Below the pieces are notes generated by a model. It was not told the DNA's origin and searched no databases. It worked only from the letters and a program-made list of their open reading frames with translations. From Janthinobacterium sp. 67 (GTDB taxonomy: Bacteria > Pseudomonadota > Gammaproteobacteria > Burkholderiales > Burkholderiaceae_D): a stretch of DNA of 64,000 nucleotides. Where the stretch lies: contig NZ_PGES01000001.1 in assembly GCF_002797895.1 (NCBI RefSeq), forward strand, positions 5,456,001 to 5,520,000, read 5' to 3'. Shown here one piece after another: positions 28,790-37,648 of the stretch. Both the position numbers and the translations under genes were made by a program. Position 1 is the first letter of the stretch, and every line of letters begins with the position of its first letter.

Positions 28790-30118
28790 CTAGCTGGCGC
28801 TGGCCGGCGCGGATGTGGCGCCGGCGTCAGATGGGTCGGAGGTATCCTTCGGGCCGATGCGCATGAAGCGCGACAGGATCAATACGGGCACGGCCGACAC
28901 CAGCACCCACAGGAAGAAGGTCTTGTAGCCGAGCGCCGTCTGGATGTCGCCGCTGATCATCTTGAACAGCACGAAGCCCAGCTGCATCACGCCGGTGGCG
29001 AACGCATAGTGGGCCGTCTGGTATTTGCCGACGGAGACCACCTGCATCATGAACAGGATCAGGCCGACGAAGCCGAAGCCATAGCCGAACATCTCCACGC
29101 TGAGCGCGGCCGTGATCAGGGTCAGGTCGGTGGGCATGCTGTGGCTCAGGTAGTAGAACACCAGGTTCGGCAAGTTCATGGCCAGGATCAGGAAGAACAT
29201 GGCGCGCTTGAGGCCCAGCCACGACGTGAAGTAGCCGCCGCCGATGCTGCCCAGCAGGAAGGCGACGGTGCCGGCCGTGCCGTACACGGCGCCCACTTCC
29301 GTCGTCGACAGGCCCAGGCCGCCCAGTTCGCGCGCTTCGCGCAGGAACAGCGGGCCGATGGTCTGCACTTGCGCCTCGCCCGCGCGGAACAGGATGATGA
29401 AGGCGATCATGCCCCAGATGCCGGGCTTTTTCAGGAAGTCGACCAGCACGTCCCACAGGGTGCGGCTGATGCCCGCGACACTCTTGTCGGCCACGGCCGC
29501 ATTGCGCACCTGCGGCAGCGCCCACAGGTGGTAGGCGGCCAGCGACAGCATCATGGCGCCGATGATCAGGAAGATGACCGACCATGCCGGCTTGATGCCG
29601 ATTTTTTTCTCCAGGTAGCCGGCCAGGATCACCAGGCCGCCCAGCGAGATGAATTTTCCGGCATTGAAAAAGGCGCCTTGCCAGCCCGCGTAGGCCGCCT
29701 GCTGCTTGTCCGACAGGCTGGCGATATACAGGCCGTCGCAGACGATGTCGTGCGTGGACGAGGCCAGCGCGGCGACGAACAGCACGGCGATGCAGGCGGC
29801 GAACCACAGCGGCGTTTGCAGGGCCAGCGCGATCAGGCCCAGGCTCAGGCCGCCAAGGAACTGGAACAGCACCACCATGGTCTTCTTGCTCGACGCCAGT
29901 TCCAGGAAGGGGCTCCACAGCGACTTGAAGACCCAGGCAAAGCCGATCAGGCCCGTCCAGCGGGCGATCAGGTCGTTCGGCACGCCCATGCTCTTGAACA
30001 TCAGGCCGGCCACCAGGGCCACGGCGTAGAACGGCAAGCCCTGGGCGAAGTACAAGGTGGGCACCCAGGTGATCGGGCTGCGGACTTTCTTGCTGATGCT
30101 GATGCGCTGGTCGTGCAT
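28790..30118 (-). CDS. AmpG-like MFS transporter
   Basis: A 442-residue major-facilitator protein with about 12 membrane segments, resembling the AmpG/PAT family (starts with SPITWVPTLYFAQGLPFYAV and has DIVCDGLYIASLSDKQQAAY after segment 4). AmpG imports GlcNAc-anhydromuropeptides, and related carriers in chitin loci are predicted to carry GlcNAc or chitobiose. That is the likely role within a nag operon that also has an ABC importer. Start at 30118 was chosen for AAGGAAG five bases before the ATG; ATG 30148 overlaps the permease stop (ATGA) and would add ten residues. Confidence 0.85.
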   Translation of the reverse strand: MHDQRISISKKVRSPITWVPTLYFAQGLPFYAVALVAGLMFKSMGVPNDLIARWTGLIGFAWVFKSLWSPFLELASSKKTMVVLFQFLGGLSLGLIALALQTPLWFAACIAVLFVAALASSTHDIVCDGLYIASLSDKQQAAYAGWQGAFFNAGKFISLGGLVILAGYLEKKIGIKPAWSVIFLIIGAMMLSLAAYHLWALPQVRNAAVADKSVAGISRTLWDVLVDFLKKPGIWGMIAFIILFRAGEAQVQTIGPLFLREARELGGLGLSTTEVGAVYGTAGTVAFLLGSIGGGYFTSWLGLKRAMFFLILAMNLPNLVFYYLSHSMPTDLTLITAALSVEMFGYGFGFVGLILFMMQVVSVGKYQTAHYAFATGVMQLGFVLFKMISGDIQTALGYKTFFLWVLVSAVPVLILSRFMRIGPKDTSDPSDAGATSAPASAS

Positions 30119-30144
30119 GGGGGCTTCCTTATCGAGAGACGTTT

Positions 30145-30981
30145 TCATTTGACTGCGCCGTCCATGCCGCGCATGAAGAAGCGTTGGGTAAACAGGAAGG
30201 CGAGCAGGGTCGGCACGATGGTGATCAGGGTGCCGGCCGCGATCACGCGCGTGCTGCTGCCGAAGGTGCCGCGCAAGTACAGCACGCCCACCGACAGGGG
30301 AAATTCATCGGGCTTGCTCATGACGATGGAGGGCCAGATGTATTCGTTCCACGACTCGACGGCCGTGAGGATGCCGACGGTGGCCAGCCATGGCGTAATC
30401 AGCGGCAGCATGATGCGGCTGAAGATCACCCACTCGGACGCGCCATCGACACGCGCCGCGTCGATCAGGTCTTGCGGCACTTCCTCGAACGCCTGCTTGA
30501 GCAGCAAGATGGCCACGGCCGTCACCACGTTGGGCAGGATCACGCCCGTGTAGGTGTCGACCAGGCTCATTTGCGTAATGGTGATGAAGTTGACGAGGAA
30601 GTTGACCTCGGACGGCAGCACCAGGGTGGCCAGGATCAGGCCGAACACGAGCTTGCGGCCGCGGAACTTCAGGCGCGCCAGCGGATACGCGGCCAGTGAA
30701 CACAGCAGCAGTTTCCAGAACACGGTGAACACGGCGATCAGCACGGAATTCTTGAAGAACGACCAGATCGGGATCGCCTTGAACACTTCGATGAAGTTGT
30801 CGAATGAGGGCGCCTTGGGCCAGAAGGTGGGCGGGAAGGCGAAGATATTGCCTTCCGTGGAAATGGCCGTCACCAGTGTCCACCAGAACGGGAAGACGCA
30901 GACGACGGCGATCGCGCACAGCACGGCGTAGTGGCCCAGGATGTGCAGGCGCGTTGTCAGGGGACGGGATCGTTTTTTCAT
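30145..30981 (-). CDS. Carbohydrate ABC transporter permease (MalG/UgpE type)
   Basis: A 278-residue inner-membrane permease with six hydrophobic segments and the EAA coupling loop (EEVPQDLIDAARVDGASEWVIF) that docks on the ATPase. Its N-terminus begins MKKRSRPLTTRLHILGHYA. It pairs with the MalF-type permease immediately upstream, its ATG beginning two bases after that gene's stop. Together with the binding protein and the UgpC-type ATPase it forms a CUT1 sugar importer, most likely for GlcNAc or chitooligosaccharides given the operon. Confidence 0.93.
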   Translation of the reverse strand: MKKRSRPLTTRLHILGHYAVLCAIAVVCVFPFWWTLVTAISTEGNIFAFPPTFWPKAPSFDNFIEVFKAIPIWSFFKNSVLIAVFTVFWKLLLCSLAAYPLARLKFRGRKLVFGLILATLVLPSEVNFLVNFITITQMSLVDTYTGVILPNVVTAVAILLLKQAFEEVPQDLIDAARVDGASEWVIFSRIMLPLITPWLATVGILTAVESWNEYIWPSIVMSKPDEFPLSVGVLYLRGTFGSSTRVIAAGTLITIVPTLLAFLFTQRFFMRGMDGAVK

Positions 30982-30983
30982 GG

Positions 30984-31853
30984 TCAGCGGTGCTTCGGTT
31001 TCAGATAGCGCAGGCACAGCAGGGCGATGGCTATGCAGAACAGCGAGACGACGAAGCTGGCCGCCAGCGCGCGCGGCAGTTTCAAGTGTTTCAGGCCCTG
31101 GTCATACGCGTAGTACAGCGCCGTGAAGGTGGAATTCATCGGCCCGCCCTGGGTCAGCACGTCGACTTCCTGGTACGCCTTCAAAGCCGCCAGCACGGAC
31201 AGGATGGAGCACAGCATGATGGTGGGGCGCAGCATCGGCACGGTGATCTTCCAGAAGCGCTGCCAGCGGTTGGCGCCATCGAGCATGGCCGCTTCCTGCA
31301 TGTCCGAGGGGATAGCCTGCAGGGCCGCCAGATACATCACCATGTACCAGCCCAGGCCGCGCCACAGGGTGACGAACATCACGGCAAACAGGGCCAGGCT
31401 GTCGTTCGACAGCCAGCCCACGGGCGCGTTCACGAGTTTCAGGGTCATCATCACGTAGTTGAGCGCGCCCTGTTCGTGGAACATGAAGCCCCACATGATG
31501 CCGACCACGGACACGGTGGTGACCACGGGCACGTAGAAGGCGGCGCGGAACAGGCGGATGCCGGGCAGGCGGTTGTTCACCAGCACGGCCAGCACGATGG
31601 CGCCCACCTGCACGAAGGGCACCATCAGCAAAAACATCAGCGAGTTTTTCAGGCCCGAGACGAACATCTCGTTGTTGAAGATGTAGCGGAAGTTGTCGAG
31701 GCCGACGAAGCGCGTCTCGCGTATCAGGCTGTAGTCGGTGAAGGCCAGCACGGAGCCGTAGCCGACGGGCCAGAAGGAAAAGGCGGCCAGCAGCAGCAGG
31801 GCGGGAGTCAGGAACAGCCAGGCTTGCACGGTATGGCGGTGGGCGAGTTTCAT
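30984..31853 (-). CDS. Carbohydrate ABC transporter permease (MalF/UgpA type)
   Basis: A 289-residue permease starting MKLAHRHTVQAWLFLTPALL, with six hydrophobic segments and the EAA loop AIPSDMQEAAMLDGANRWQRFW. The family hallmark GGPMNSTFTALYYAYDQG is near the C-terminus. It begins seven bases after the binding-protein stop and is followed directly by the second permease, in the order expected of CUT1 operons. Confidence 0.93.
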   Translation of the reverse strand: MKLAHRHTVQAWLFLTPALLLLAAFSFWPVGYGSVLAFTDYSLIRETRFVGLDNFRYIFNNEMFVSGLKNSLMFLLMVPFVQVGAIVLAVLVNNRLPGIRLFRAAFYVPVVTTVSVVGIMWGFMFHEQGALNYVMMTLKLVNAPVGWLSNDSLALFAVMFVTLWRGLGWYMVMYLAALQAIPSDMQEAAMLDGANRWQRFWKITVPMLRPTIMLCSILSVLAALKAYQEVDVLTQGGPMNSTFTALYYAYDQGLKHLKLPRALAASFVVSLFCIAIALLCLRYLKPKHR

Positions 31854-31860
31854 GGTGTCC

Positions 31861-33120
31861 TCAGTGACGCGGCAGGGTGGCCAGCTTGCGGTTCCAGATG
31901 GCGACGGCCTGGTCCAGCGCCTGCTTGACGTCCTGCTTGCCCGTGACCCCGGCCTCGACGGCCTTCACGAGCGAGCGGCGCAGCTCGTCGTAGTCGTCGA
32001 TGCCGGCCACGTACAGGGTGCGCGCGTGGCCCATCGACAGGGCGCCGGCGGCCACCGCCTTTTCGGCCGCGCCCGCGTTTGCTGGCGTGGCGAGAAAGAA
32101 CGGGTCGGCCGCCGCCTTCACGGTGGTGGGAAAGACGCTGGCCTGTTTGGCGAAGGCCAGCTGGTTCTCGTCGTTCGTCAGGAAGCGCGCGAACTTGCCG
32201 ACCGCCGGCAGCTGGCGCGCCGGCACGCCTTTCGGAATGGCGAAGTGCACGAGCCAGCCGCCATCGGCGATGCCGGTCGGGCCCAGCGGCGCGGGCGCCA
32301 CGTCGGTGATGGCGTAGATGTCTTTCGCATCGCCGCGGATGCGCTGCATGGCCGTCGGCGGCGCCAGCAGCATGCCCAGGCGACCGCCCTTGTAGGCGTC
32401 GATCACGGCCGGGAAATTGTCTTCGGCGAACAGGCTTTCTTTCAACAGGCCTCCCACCTTGTAGGTGTCGGCCAGTTTCTGCACCAGCGCCACGTGCTGC
32501 GGCGAATTGAAGACGGCGCGGTTGTCGGTGATGACGGCCAGGCCCTGTTGCATGAACAGGCCGTCGATCTTGGACAAGGCGGGGGCGATGCCGGCCTTGC
32601 CCGTGCGTTGCGCGATCTGGCGCGCGTACGCCAGCTGTTCATCGAGGCTGGCGGGGCCGCGCGTGAGGCCCGCCTGCTTGAAGATGGCGGTATTGAAGGC
32701 GATCACCGCGACATTGCTGTACATGGGAAAACCGTAGGTGCGGCCCTTGAAGCGCAAGTCGTCCAGGGCGCTGGGAATGTAGCTGGCGCGCGCTTCCCCG
32801 ATCAGGCCATCGACGGGGCTGAGCAGGCCGTCGCGCGCGAATTCGTCGGCCCAGGGCACGTTCAGGCTGACCAGCGCGGGCGGCGTGCCGGCCACGATGC
32901 GCGTGACCAGCTTGGTCTGGATGACGTCCCACGGGAAGTCGATCCATTCGATCTTGACGCCGGGATTCTGCGCCTCATAGCGCGCCACCACCGCATTGAA
33001 ATACGGCGTGAACTTGGGCTTCATGCTGAAGGTCCAGAATTCGATTTTCTCGGCAGCCCATGCCTGCGGCGCGAGCAGGCCCGCGCAGGCAACAACCGCC
33101 AACAGTCTCTTGATCGTCAT
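31861..33120 (-). CDS. Sugar ABC transporter substrate-binding protein
   Basis: A 419-residue periplasmic binding protein (family 1 extracellular solute-binding). The signal peptide MTIKRLLAVVACAGLLAPQAWA is followed directly by the mature start AEKIEFWTFSMKPKFTPYFN. The ligand-binding lobes include VKIEWIDFPWDVIQTKLVTR and the GRTYGFPMYSNVAVIAFN hinge block. Met at 33120 is supported by AGGA seven bases upstream; the longer frame to 33174 lacks a signal peptide at its start. It lies 131 bases after nagB-II, with a stable hairpin between, and begins the transport half of the operon. Confidence 0.92.
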   Translation of the reverse strand: MTIKRLLAVVACAGLLAPQAWAAEKIEFWTFSMKPKFTPYFNAVVARYEAQNPGVKIEWIDFPWDVIQTKLVTRIVAGTPPALVSLNVPWADEFARDGLLSPVDGLIGEARASYIPSALDDLRFKGRTYGFPMYSNVAVIAFNTAIFKQAGLTRGPASLDEQLAYARQIAQRTGKAGIAPALSKIDGLFMQQGLAVITDNRAVFNSPQHVALVQKLADTYKVGGLLKESLFAEDNFPAVIDAYKGGRLGMLLAPPTAMQRIRGDAKDIYAITDVAPAPLGPTGIADGGWLVHFAIPKGVPARQLPAVGKFARFLTNDENQLAFAKQASVFPTTVKAAADPFFLATPANAGAAEKAVAAGALSMGHARTLYVAGIDDYDELRRSLVKAVEAGVTGKQDVKQALDQAVAIWNRKLATLPRH

Positions 33121-33205
33121 TTTTATCCTGGAGCGCGAAGCTCCAATGTCCATGAGTCCGCGGCGCGGGTACATGCCCTTGCCGTCGCTTATATGCGTGC
33201 TGCTG

Positions 33206-33244
33206 CCGGCAGCCGCGCCCCATGTGGGGGGGCGCAGCTGCCGG
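33206..33244 (-). other. Stable intercistronic hairpin between nagB-II and the binding-protein gene
   Basis: CCGGCAGCCGCGCCCC (33206-33221) pairs with GGGGCGCAGCTGCCGG (33229-33244): 15 of 16 positions match around a 7-base loop. It begins eight bases after the nagB-II stop codon on the minus strand and has no T run after it. Such structures often protect the upstream mRNA or set unequal expression of catabolic and transport genes within one operon. Confidence 0.65.
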
Positions 33245-33251
33245 GTAGTGC

Positions 33252-34274
33252 TTAATTGGTCTTGGTGACCTTGCTCAAGTGACGCGGCGCATCCGGGTCC
33301 ATGCCGCGCGCGGCCGACAGTTTTGCCGCCATCACGTAGAAGGACTGGATGGCGACGATCGGATCGAGGTCCGGCGTGGCCGCCACGGGCAGGGTCAGGT
33401 CGCGCTCGGCCACGTCGGCGGGCGCCGCCAGCAAGACCTTGGCGCCGCGGCCGCGCATTTCGCTGGCCAGTTGCAGCAGGCCGGCCTGGGTCGGCCCGCG
33501 GGTGGCGAAAATCAGCAGCGGGTAGCCTTCTTCGATCAGGGCCATCGGGCCGTGCTTGATTTCGGCGCCGCTGAACGCCTCCGCCTGCAGGGCCGACGTT
33601 TCCTTGAATTTCAGGGCCGATTCCAGCGCCACGGGGAAGCTGATGCCGCGTCCGACGACCATGATGTTGCGGGCCGGGGCCAGCACGTCGATGGCCGGCG
33701 ACCAGTCGACGCGGGTCGCTTCAAGCAGCGCCTCCGGCAGCGCTTCCAGGCCGCCCAGCAGCTCGGGGTCGTTCTGCCACTGTGCCACCATGCGCGCACC
33801 GGCGACCAGGCTGGTAATAAAACTTTTGGTGGCGGCGACGCTTTGCTCCTTGCCGGCGCGCAGGGGCATGGCCCACTCGGCGGCGTGCGCCAGCGGCGAA
33901 TCGATGTCGTTGACGAGGGCCACGGTGGTGGCGCCGCCGTCGCGGAAATAGCGGATCGGCTCGACCACGTCCGGGCTCTGGCCCGATTGCGAGATCGAGA
34001 TGGCCAGGGTGTCGCGCGTCACCAGCGGCGATTTGTTCAGGGTCACCAGCGACATCGGCAGCGATGCCACGACACGGCCCAGGCGCGCCATGATCAGGTA
34101 GGCGACGTAGTTGCAGGCGTGGTCGGAGCTGCCGCGCGCGATGGTCAGCGCGGTCGAGAATGAGGTGCTCCTCAATTTGCGGCCCAGTTCCGCGTAGCGT
34201 TCCGTGTCGCTGGCCAGTTGCAGGGCGACGCATTCGGCGGCGGAAATGGCTTCTTTAAGCATCATTGAGGTCAC
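33252..34274 (-). CDS. SIS-domain glucosamine-6-phosphate deaminase (NagB-II type)
   Basis: A 340-residue protein with two SIS domains, like the isomerase half of GlmS but lacking the glutaminase domain. Key blocks are ARGSSDHACNYVAYLIMARL, SISQSGQSPDVVEPIRYFRD and, in the second domain, SALKFKETSALQAEAFSGAE followed by IKHGPMALIEEGYPLL. Without an ammonia-supplying domain and next to nagA it should convert glucosamine-6-P to fructose-6-P and ammonia. The frame opens with GTG at 34274, overlapping the nagA end by 20 bases, with GGAG six bases upstream; ATG 34265 is an alternative. Confidence 0.92.
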   Translation of the reverse strand: MTSMMLKEAISAAECVALQLASDTERYAELGRKLRSTSFSTALTIARGSSDHACNYVAYLIMARLGRVVASLPMSLVTLNKSPLVTRDTLAISISQSGQSPDVVEPIRYFRDGGATTVALVNDIDSPLAHAAEWAMPLRAGKEQSVAATKSFITSLVAGARMVAQWQNDPELLGGLEALPEALLEATRVDWSPAIDVLAPARNIMVVGRGISFPVALESALKFKETSALQAEAFSGAEIKHGPMALIEEGYPLLIFATRGPTQAGLLQLASEMRGRGAKVLLAAPADVAERDLTLPVAATPDLDPIVAIQSFYVMAAKLSAARGMDPDAPRHLSKVTKTN

Positions 34275-35367
34275 AGATTTCTCCTTCTATATACACAGCT
34301 TTGAGTTTGAGATCGCGATCGAGTACCACCAGATCGGCGTAAGTGCCGGGGGCCAGCCGGCCGCGTTCTTCCAGGCCCAGGTAATCGGCGGCGTTGGTTG
34401 ACACGCGCTTGGACGCGTCGGCCAGGTCCAGTCCCAGTCCCACCAGGTTGCGCAGCGCCTGGTCCAGGGTCAGGGTGCTGCCCGCCAGCGTGCCGTCGGG
34501 CAGGCGCACGCCGCCCATGCATTTCTGCACGGCGTGGCGGCCCAGCATGTATTCGCCGTCCGGCATGCCGGTGGCGGCCGTCGAATCGGTAACGCAGTAC
34601 AGGCGCGGGATGGCGCGCAGGGCCACCTTGATGGCGCCCGGGTGCACGTGCAGCAGGTCGGGAATCAGCTCCGCATATTCGGCGTGCGCCAGGGCGGCGC
34701 CGACCATGCCCGGCTCGCGGTGGTGCAGGCCGCTCATGGCGTTGAACAGATGCGTGAAACCCATGGCGCCGTGCTCCAGCGCGGCCACGCCGTCTTCGTA
34801 GGAGCCGAGCGTGTGGCCGATCTGCACGCGCACGCCGGCGTCGGCCAGCGCCCGCACCAGGTCCAGGTGGCCGGCGATTTCCGGCGCCACGGTGATGACG
34901 CGCAGCTTGGCCAGTGTTTGCAGGCGTTCGATTTCAGCCAGCGTGGCGGCGCGCGCGAAGTTCGGCTGCGCCCCGAGCTTGCCGGAATTGATGTACGGGC
35001 CTTCCAGGTGGGCGCCCAGCACGCGCGCCGTGTTCGGGCGGCGGTGGTTGGCGGCGATGCCGATGGCCGTCAAGGCCATGTCGATGTCTTCCGGCGGCGC
35101 CGTCATGGTGGTGGCCAGCAGGCTGGTCGTGCCGTGGCGCGCATGGATGGCCGCGATGGCATAGACGGCGTCGCCGCCTTCCATGATGTCCTTGCCGGCG
35201 CCGCCGTGCACGTGCAGGTCGATGAAGCCGGGCAGAATATAGTCGTCGCTGTTGTTCGACGGGTGAAGGGAATCGCCCGTGATGCTGTCGACGCGCTCGC
35301 CGAAGGCGATGGCGCCGTGGATCCAGCCGCCGGGGGTAAGGATATTGCCTTTGATAGTGCTGCTCAT
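34255..35367 (-). CDS. nagA: N-acetylglucosamine-6-phosphate deacetylase
   Basis: A 370-residue amidohydrolase-superfamily enzyme that removes acetate from GlcNAc-6-P. Metal- and substrate-binding landmarks are visible in order: GFIDLHVHGGAG, GAHLEGPYIN, VQIGHTLGS, FTHLFNAMSG and the catalytic Asp in YCVTDSTAATG. Length is standard. The start codon overlaps the GntR stop by four bases (ATGA), and its end overlaps nagB-II, indicating tight translational coupling through the catabolic half of the operon. Confidence 0.96.
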   Translation of the reverse strand: MSSTIKGNILTPGGWIHGAIAFGERVDSITGDSLHPSNNSDDYILPGFIDLHVHGGAGKDIMEGGDAVYAIAAIHARHGTTSLLATTMTAPPEDIDMALTAIGIAANHRRPNTARVLGAHLEGPYINSGKLGAQPNFARAATLAEIERLQTLAKLRVITVAPEIAGHLDLVRALADAGVRVQIGHTLGSYEDGVAALEHGAMGFTHLFNAMSGLHHREPGMVGAALAHAEYAELIPDLLHVHPGAIKVALRAIPRLYCVTDSTAATGMPDGEYMLGRHAVQKCMGGVRLPDGTLAGSTLTLDQALRNLVGLGLDLADASKRVSTNAADYLGLEERGRLAPGTYADLVVLDRDLKLKAVYIEGEICDLNDA

Positions 35368-36104
35368 CTGCGCGACTCCGCTACGAATTCATAATAATCA
35401 CTGCGGCAATACGAGTGGGTCAGTTCCACCGCTGCGCCGTTGTCGAGATAACTGACACGGGTGATGTGCAGCATGGCTTCACCCGTCTTGATGTTGGCCA
35501 GCTTGGCCTGTTCCGCCGTGGCGTTGACGGCGCGGATATGCTGCAGCGCGCGCATCGGGATGGTGCCGCGCGACTCCAGGTAGCCGTACAGCGAATCGGT
35601 CACCTGCTGCGGGTCCGGCATGTACAGCGCGGGGATGGTGGTCGTTTCGATCGCCATCACCACTTCATCGGCCGTGCGCAGGCGGCGCAGGCGCGCCACC
35701 GGCATGTGCGGCGACAGGCCCAGCGACAGCAGTTCCAGCGGCGCGGCCGAGCCGATGTCGCGCTGCAGCCAGCGCGAGCCGGCCGTGAAACCGCGCTGGC
35801 GCAATTCTTCCGAAAAGCTCGTCAGGCGCGACAGCGGCTGTTCCAGCTTGGGCGTGATGTAGGTGCCCGAGCCGCGCTTGCGCGTCAGCATGCCCCGGTC
35901 GCACAGCATGTCGATGGCCTTGCGCGCCGTGACGCGCGAAATTTCCAGGATGTCCGACAGTACGCGCTCGGAGGGCAAGGCCTGGTTGGCGCGCCAGTCG
36001 CCGCTGGCGATGCCGTCCGACAGCATGTTCGCCAACTGCATGTAGAGCGGCGTGTCGCTGGCCGGATTGGGTTTGAAGGCGGACAGTTTGGCCAGCATGG
36101 TCAT
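35364..36104 (-). CDS. GntR/HutC-family regulator with UTRA domain (NagR/NagQ-like)
   Basis: A 246-residue regulator with a winged helix at about 18-85 (TPLYMQLANMLSDGIASGDW, RVTARKAIDMLCDRGMLTRK) and a UTRA ligand domain to the end. It is paralogous to the regulator at 17 kb. Being inside the operon between nagK and nagA, it most likely represses the nag genes and is released by an amino-sugar phosphate. The start at 36104 overlaps the nagK stop (ATGA). ATG 36098 has the better-spaced GGAG and would remove two residues. Frames extending further upstream run antiparallel to no gene but through nagK and are not real. Confidence 0.9.
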   Translation of the reverse strand: MTMLAKLSAFKPNPASDTPLYMQLANMLSDGIASGDWRANQALPSERVLSDILEISRVTARKAIDMLCDRGMLTRKRGSGTYITPKLEQPLSRLTSFSEELRQRGFTAGSRWLQRDIGSAAPLELLSLGLSPHMPVARLRRLRTADEVVMAIETTTIPALYMPDPQQVTDSLYGYLESRGTIPMRALQHIRAVNATAEQAKLANIKTGEAMLHITRVSYLDNGAAVELTHSYCRSDYYEFVAESRR

Positions 36105-36973
36105 TGCTCCTGCAAGTGCTTGCGGATCAGGCGCAGACCGCCTGCGGCCGAGTCGCCCTGTGCCGGCACGACCAGTTGCAACAGTTCCGCCGGCAGGTAG
36201 CCCGACAAGGGCGCCGCCAGGCCGCCGCAGAGGGCCACGGGCAAGGCGCCGGCCGGGTCGAGCGCCCTGGCGATCAGCGCGATCTGCCGGCCCGCGTCGA
36301 CCAGGATGGTGTACGCCACGGCATTGCTGGCCGCGTGTTCGAGCACCAGGCGCGCCAGTTGCGCGAAATTGGTCTGGCTGGCCGCGGCCAGCCACACTTG
36401 CATGGCGTCGCGCTGGCCGCCGCAGGCATCGATGATGGCCGTGGCGAAGGCGCTGCCGGGCACGCGGCCGTCGACCACTTGCTGCGCGTGGTTGATGGCG
36501 CGCATGCCGATCCAGGCGCCGCCGGCCTCGTCGCCGGATGGGAAGCCCCAGCCGCCCACTTCGTGGCGGCTGCCGTCCGCGTGCAGCACTTCGCCCACGC
36601 TGCCCGTGCCGATGGCAACGATGGCGCCCGGCTGGCCCGCATGCGCGCCCAGCAGGGTGGTCAGGGCATCCGATTCCAGCGCCACATGGGCATAGCCGGG
36701 ATTGTGTTCGACGAAGCTGGCGGCCCACTGCTTGTTGTGCACGCCGGCCAGGCCCAGGCCGATGGCCATGCGCTGCAGCGACGGCTGTTCCAGGCCGGCC
36801 GCGCGGAAGGCCAGGGTGACGGCGTGCGCGACGGAGGTCCACGCCCGTTCGATGCCCAGTCCCAGGCCCGATGGGCCGCTTTGTCCCTGCGCCAGTTCCT
36901 GGCCGTCCAGGCGCGCCAGGCGTACGCGGGTACCGCTTCCCCCGCCGTCGACGCCGATTATGTATTCGATCAT
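36101..36973 (-). CDS. N-acetylglucosamine kinase, BadF/BadG family
   Basis: A 290-residue ASKHA-fold kinase. The phosphate-1 loop GVDGGGSGTRVRLA is at residues 7-20. Phosphate-2/adenosine features include AIVAIGTGSVGEVLHADGSR and WGFPSGDEAGGAWIGMRAIN, and PVALCGGLAAPLSGYLP is near the end. BadF-type members phosphorylate GlcNAc or glucosamine with ATP. As the first gene of a nag operon without a PTS, it should make GlcNAc-6-P from sugar imported by the ABC or MFS carrier. Promoter region with TGGTATT boxes lies upstream. Confidence 0.9.
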   Translation of the reverse strand: MIEYIIGVDGGGSGTRVRLARLDGQELAQGQSGPSGLGLGIERAWTSVAHAVTLAFRAAGLEQPSLQRMAIGLGLAGVHNKQWAASFVEHNPGYAHVALESDALTTLLGAHAGQPGAIVAIGTGSVGEVLHADGSRHEVGGWGFPSGDEAGGAWIGMRAINHAQQVVDGRVPGSAFATAIIDACGGQRDAMQVWLAAASQTNFAQLARLVLEHAASNAVAYTILVDAGRQIALIARALDPAGALPVALCGGLAAPLSGYLPAELLQLVVPAQGDSAAGGLRLIRKHLQEQ

Positions 36974-37267
36974 GTTGTGCAGTCCCGCGTTTGGTTGAGT
37001 GCGCCTGTCTCGGTTCTTTTATTTGTCGGGCGGCGAAAAAGCTGAAGGCACTATATTGTCGCCCCGAGGGCTTGTCAACAGGTATTTAAGTGGTATTAAA
37101 AAATGCATGGCGCGGTGTTGCGCCGAGCCCGAGAGGCATATTGCAAGTGTTTGTTAATAAAGGAGTTTTTGCGGATGGTGAATGGTATTGAAATTGGCCT
37201 TGTTTAATGCCAATTTTTCGCCACTGGTCTGCGCCGCGCGCCATAGTATTGCTTGGCAAGGGACGCC
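36974..37267. promoter_or_regulatory. nag operon promoter region with TGGTATT boxes
   Basis: This A/T-rich gap of about 290 bases before the nag operon contains AGGTATTTAAGTGGTATT (37080-37097), a direct repeat of the box, and a further TGGTATT (37183-37189). The same heptamer is clustered around the distant paralogous gntR gene. I infer shared GntR-type operators for a regulon covering both places. No gene is seen inside the gap. Confidence 0.6.
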
Positions 37268-37597
37268 ATGAAGAGTAAAGTCCGCCTTTTACACCTGAGT
37301 TGGAAGAGCATGATGAACGACAAGGCAGCAAAGAGCGAGTACTGGGACGACTGGCAGCAGGAGGCGCTGGCCGCCGGTGTGTCGGCGCCGCTGGCCGCGC
37401 TGGGCATGGAAATGATGCGCACGCACCGCAAGAACCGCTGGCCGAAGGATTTCCTGGGCCGCGAAAGCGATGGCCCCGTCATGATCGAGATGTGCCTGGA
37501 AGACGAGGCGGAAACGGAACTGTTCTTTATAGAGAACCTGTATCCCTACGATACGGCGCTGATCGAAAAGACGCGCCGCCGTCTGTGCCTGCACTGA
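37268..37597 (+). CDS. Conserved-looking small protein of unknown function
   Basis: A 109-residue soluble protein, mostly alpha helical by composition, rich in Glu, Met and Trp (EYWDDWQQEALAAGVSAPL, GPVMIEMCLEDEAETELFFI). It has no signal peptide, membrane segment or motif that I recognise. ATG 37268 follows AAGGGA; ATG 37313 follows GGAAGAG and would give 94 residues starting MNDKAAKSEYWDDW. Codon use matches the surrounding genes, so it is probably real. A terminator follows 24 bases after the stop. Confidence 0.68.
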   Translation: MKSKVRLLHLSWKSMMNDKAAKSEYWDDWQQEALAAGVSAPLAALGMEMMRTHRKNRWPKDFLGRESDGPVMIEMCLEDEAETELFFIENLYPYDTALIEKTRRRLCLH

Positions 37598-37621
37598 ATG
37601 TGCGCTGACGCGTGACTGGAG

Positions 37622-37644
37622 CGGCCGCCTTGCGCGGCCGTTTT
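37622..37644 (+). terminator. Rho-independent terminator
   Basis: CGGCCGC (37622-37628) and GCGGCCG (37634-37640) form a 7-base GC stem with a CTTGC loop followed by TTTT. It ends the small plus-strand gene before the convergent minus-strand one. Confidence 0.72.
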
Positions 37645-37648
37645 CACG

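Noticed and set aside
36105-36842. N-terminal extension of the second GntR frame through nagK
   Set aside because: Same strand as nagK but another frame, with an Arg/Gly-rich translation. The regulator begins at the ATG overlapping the nagK stop.
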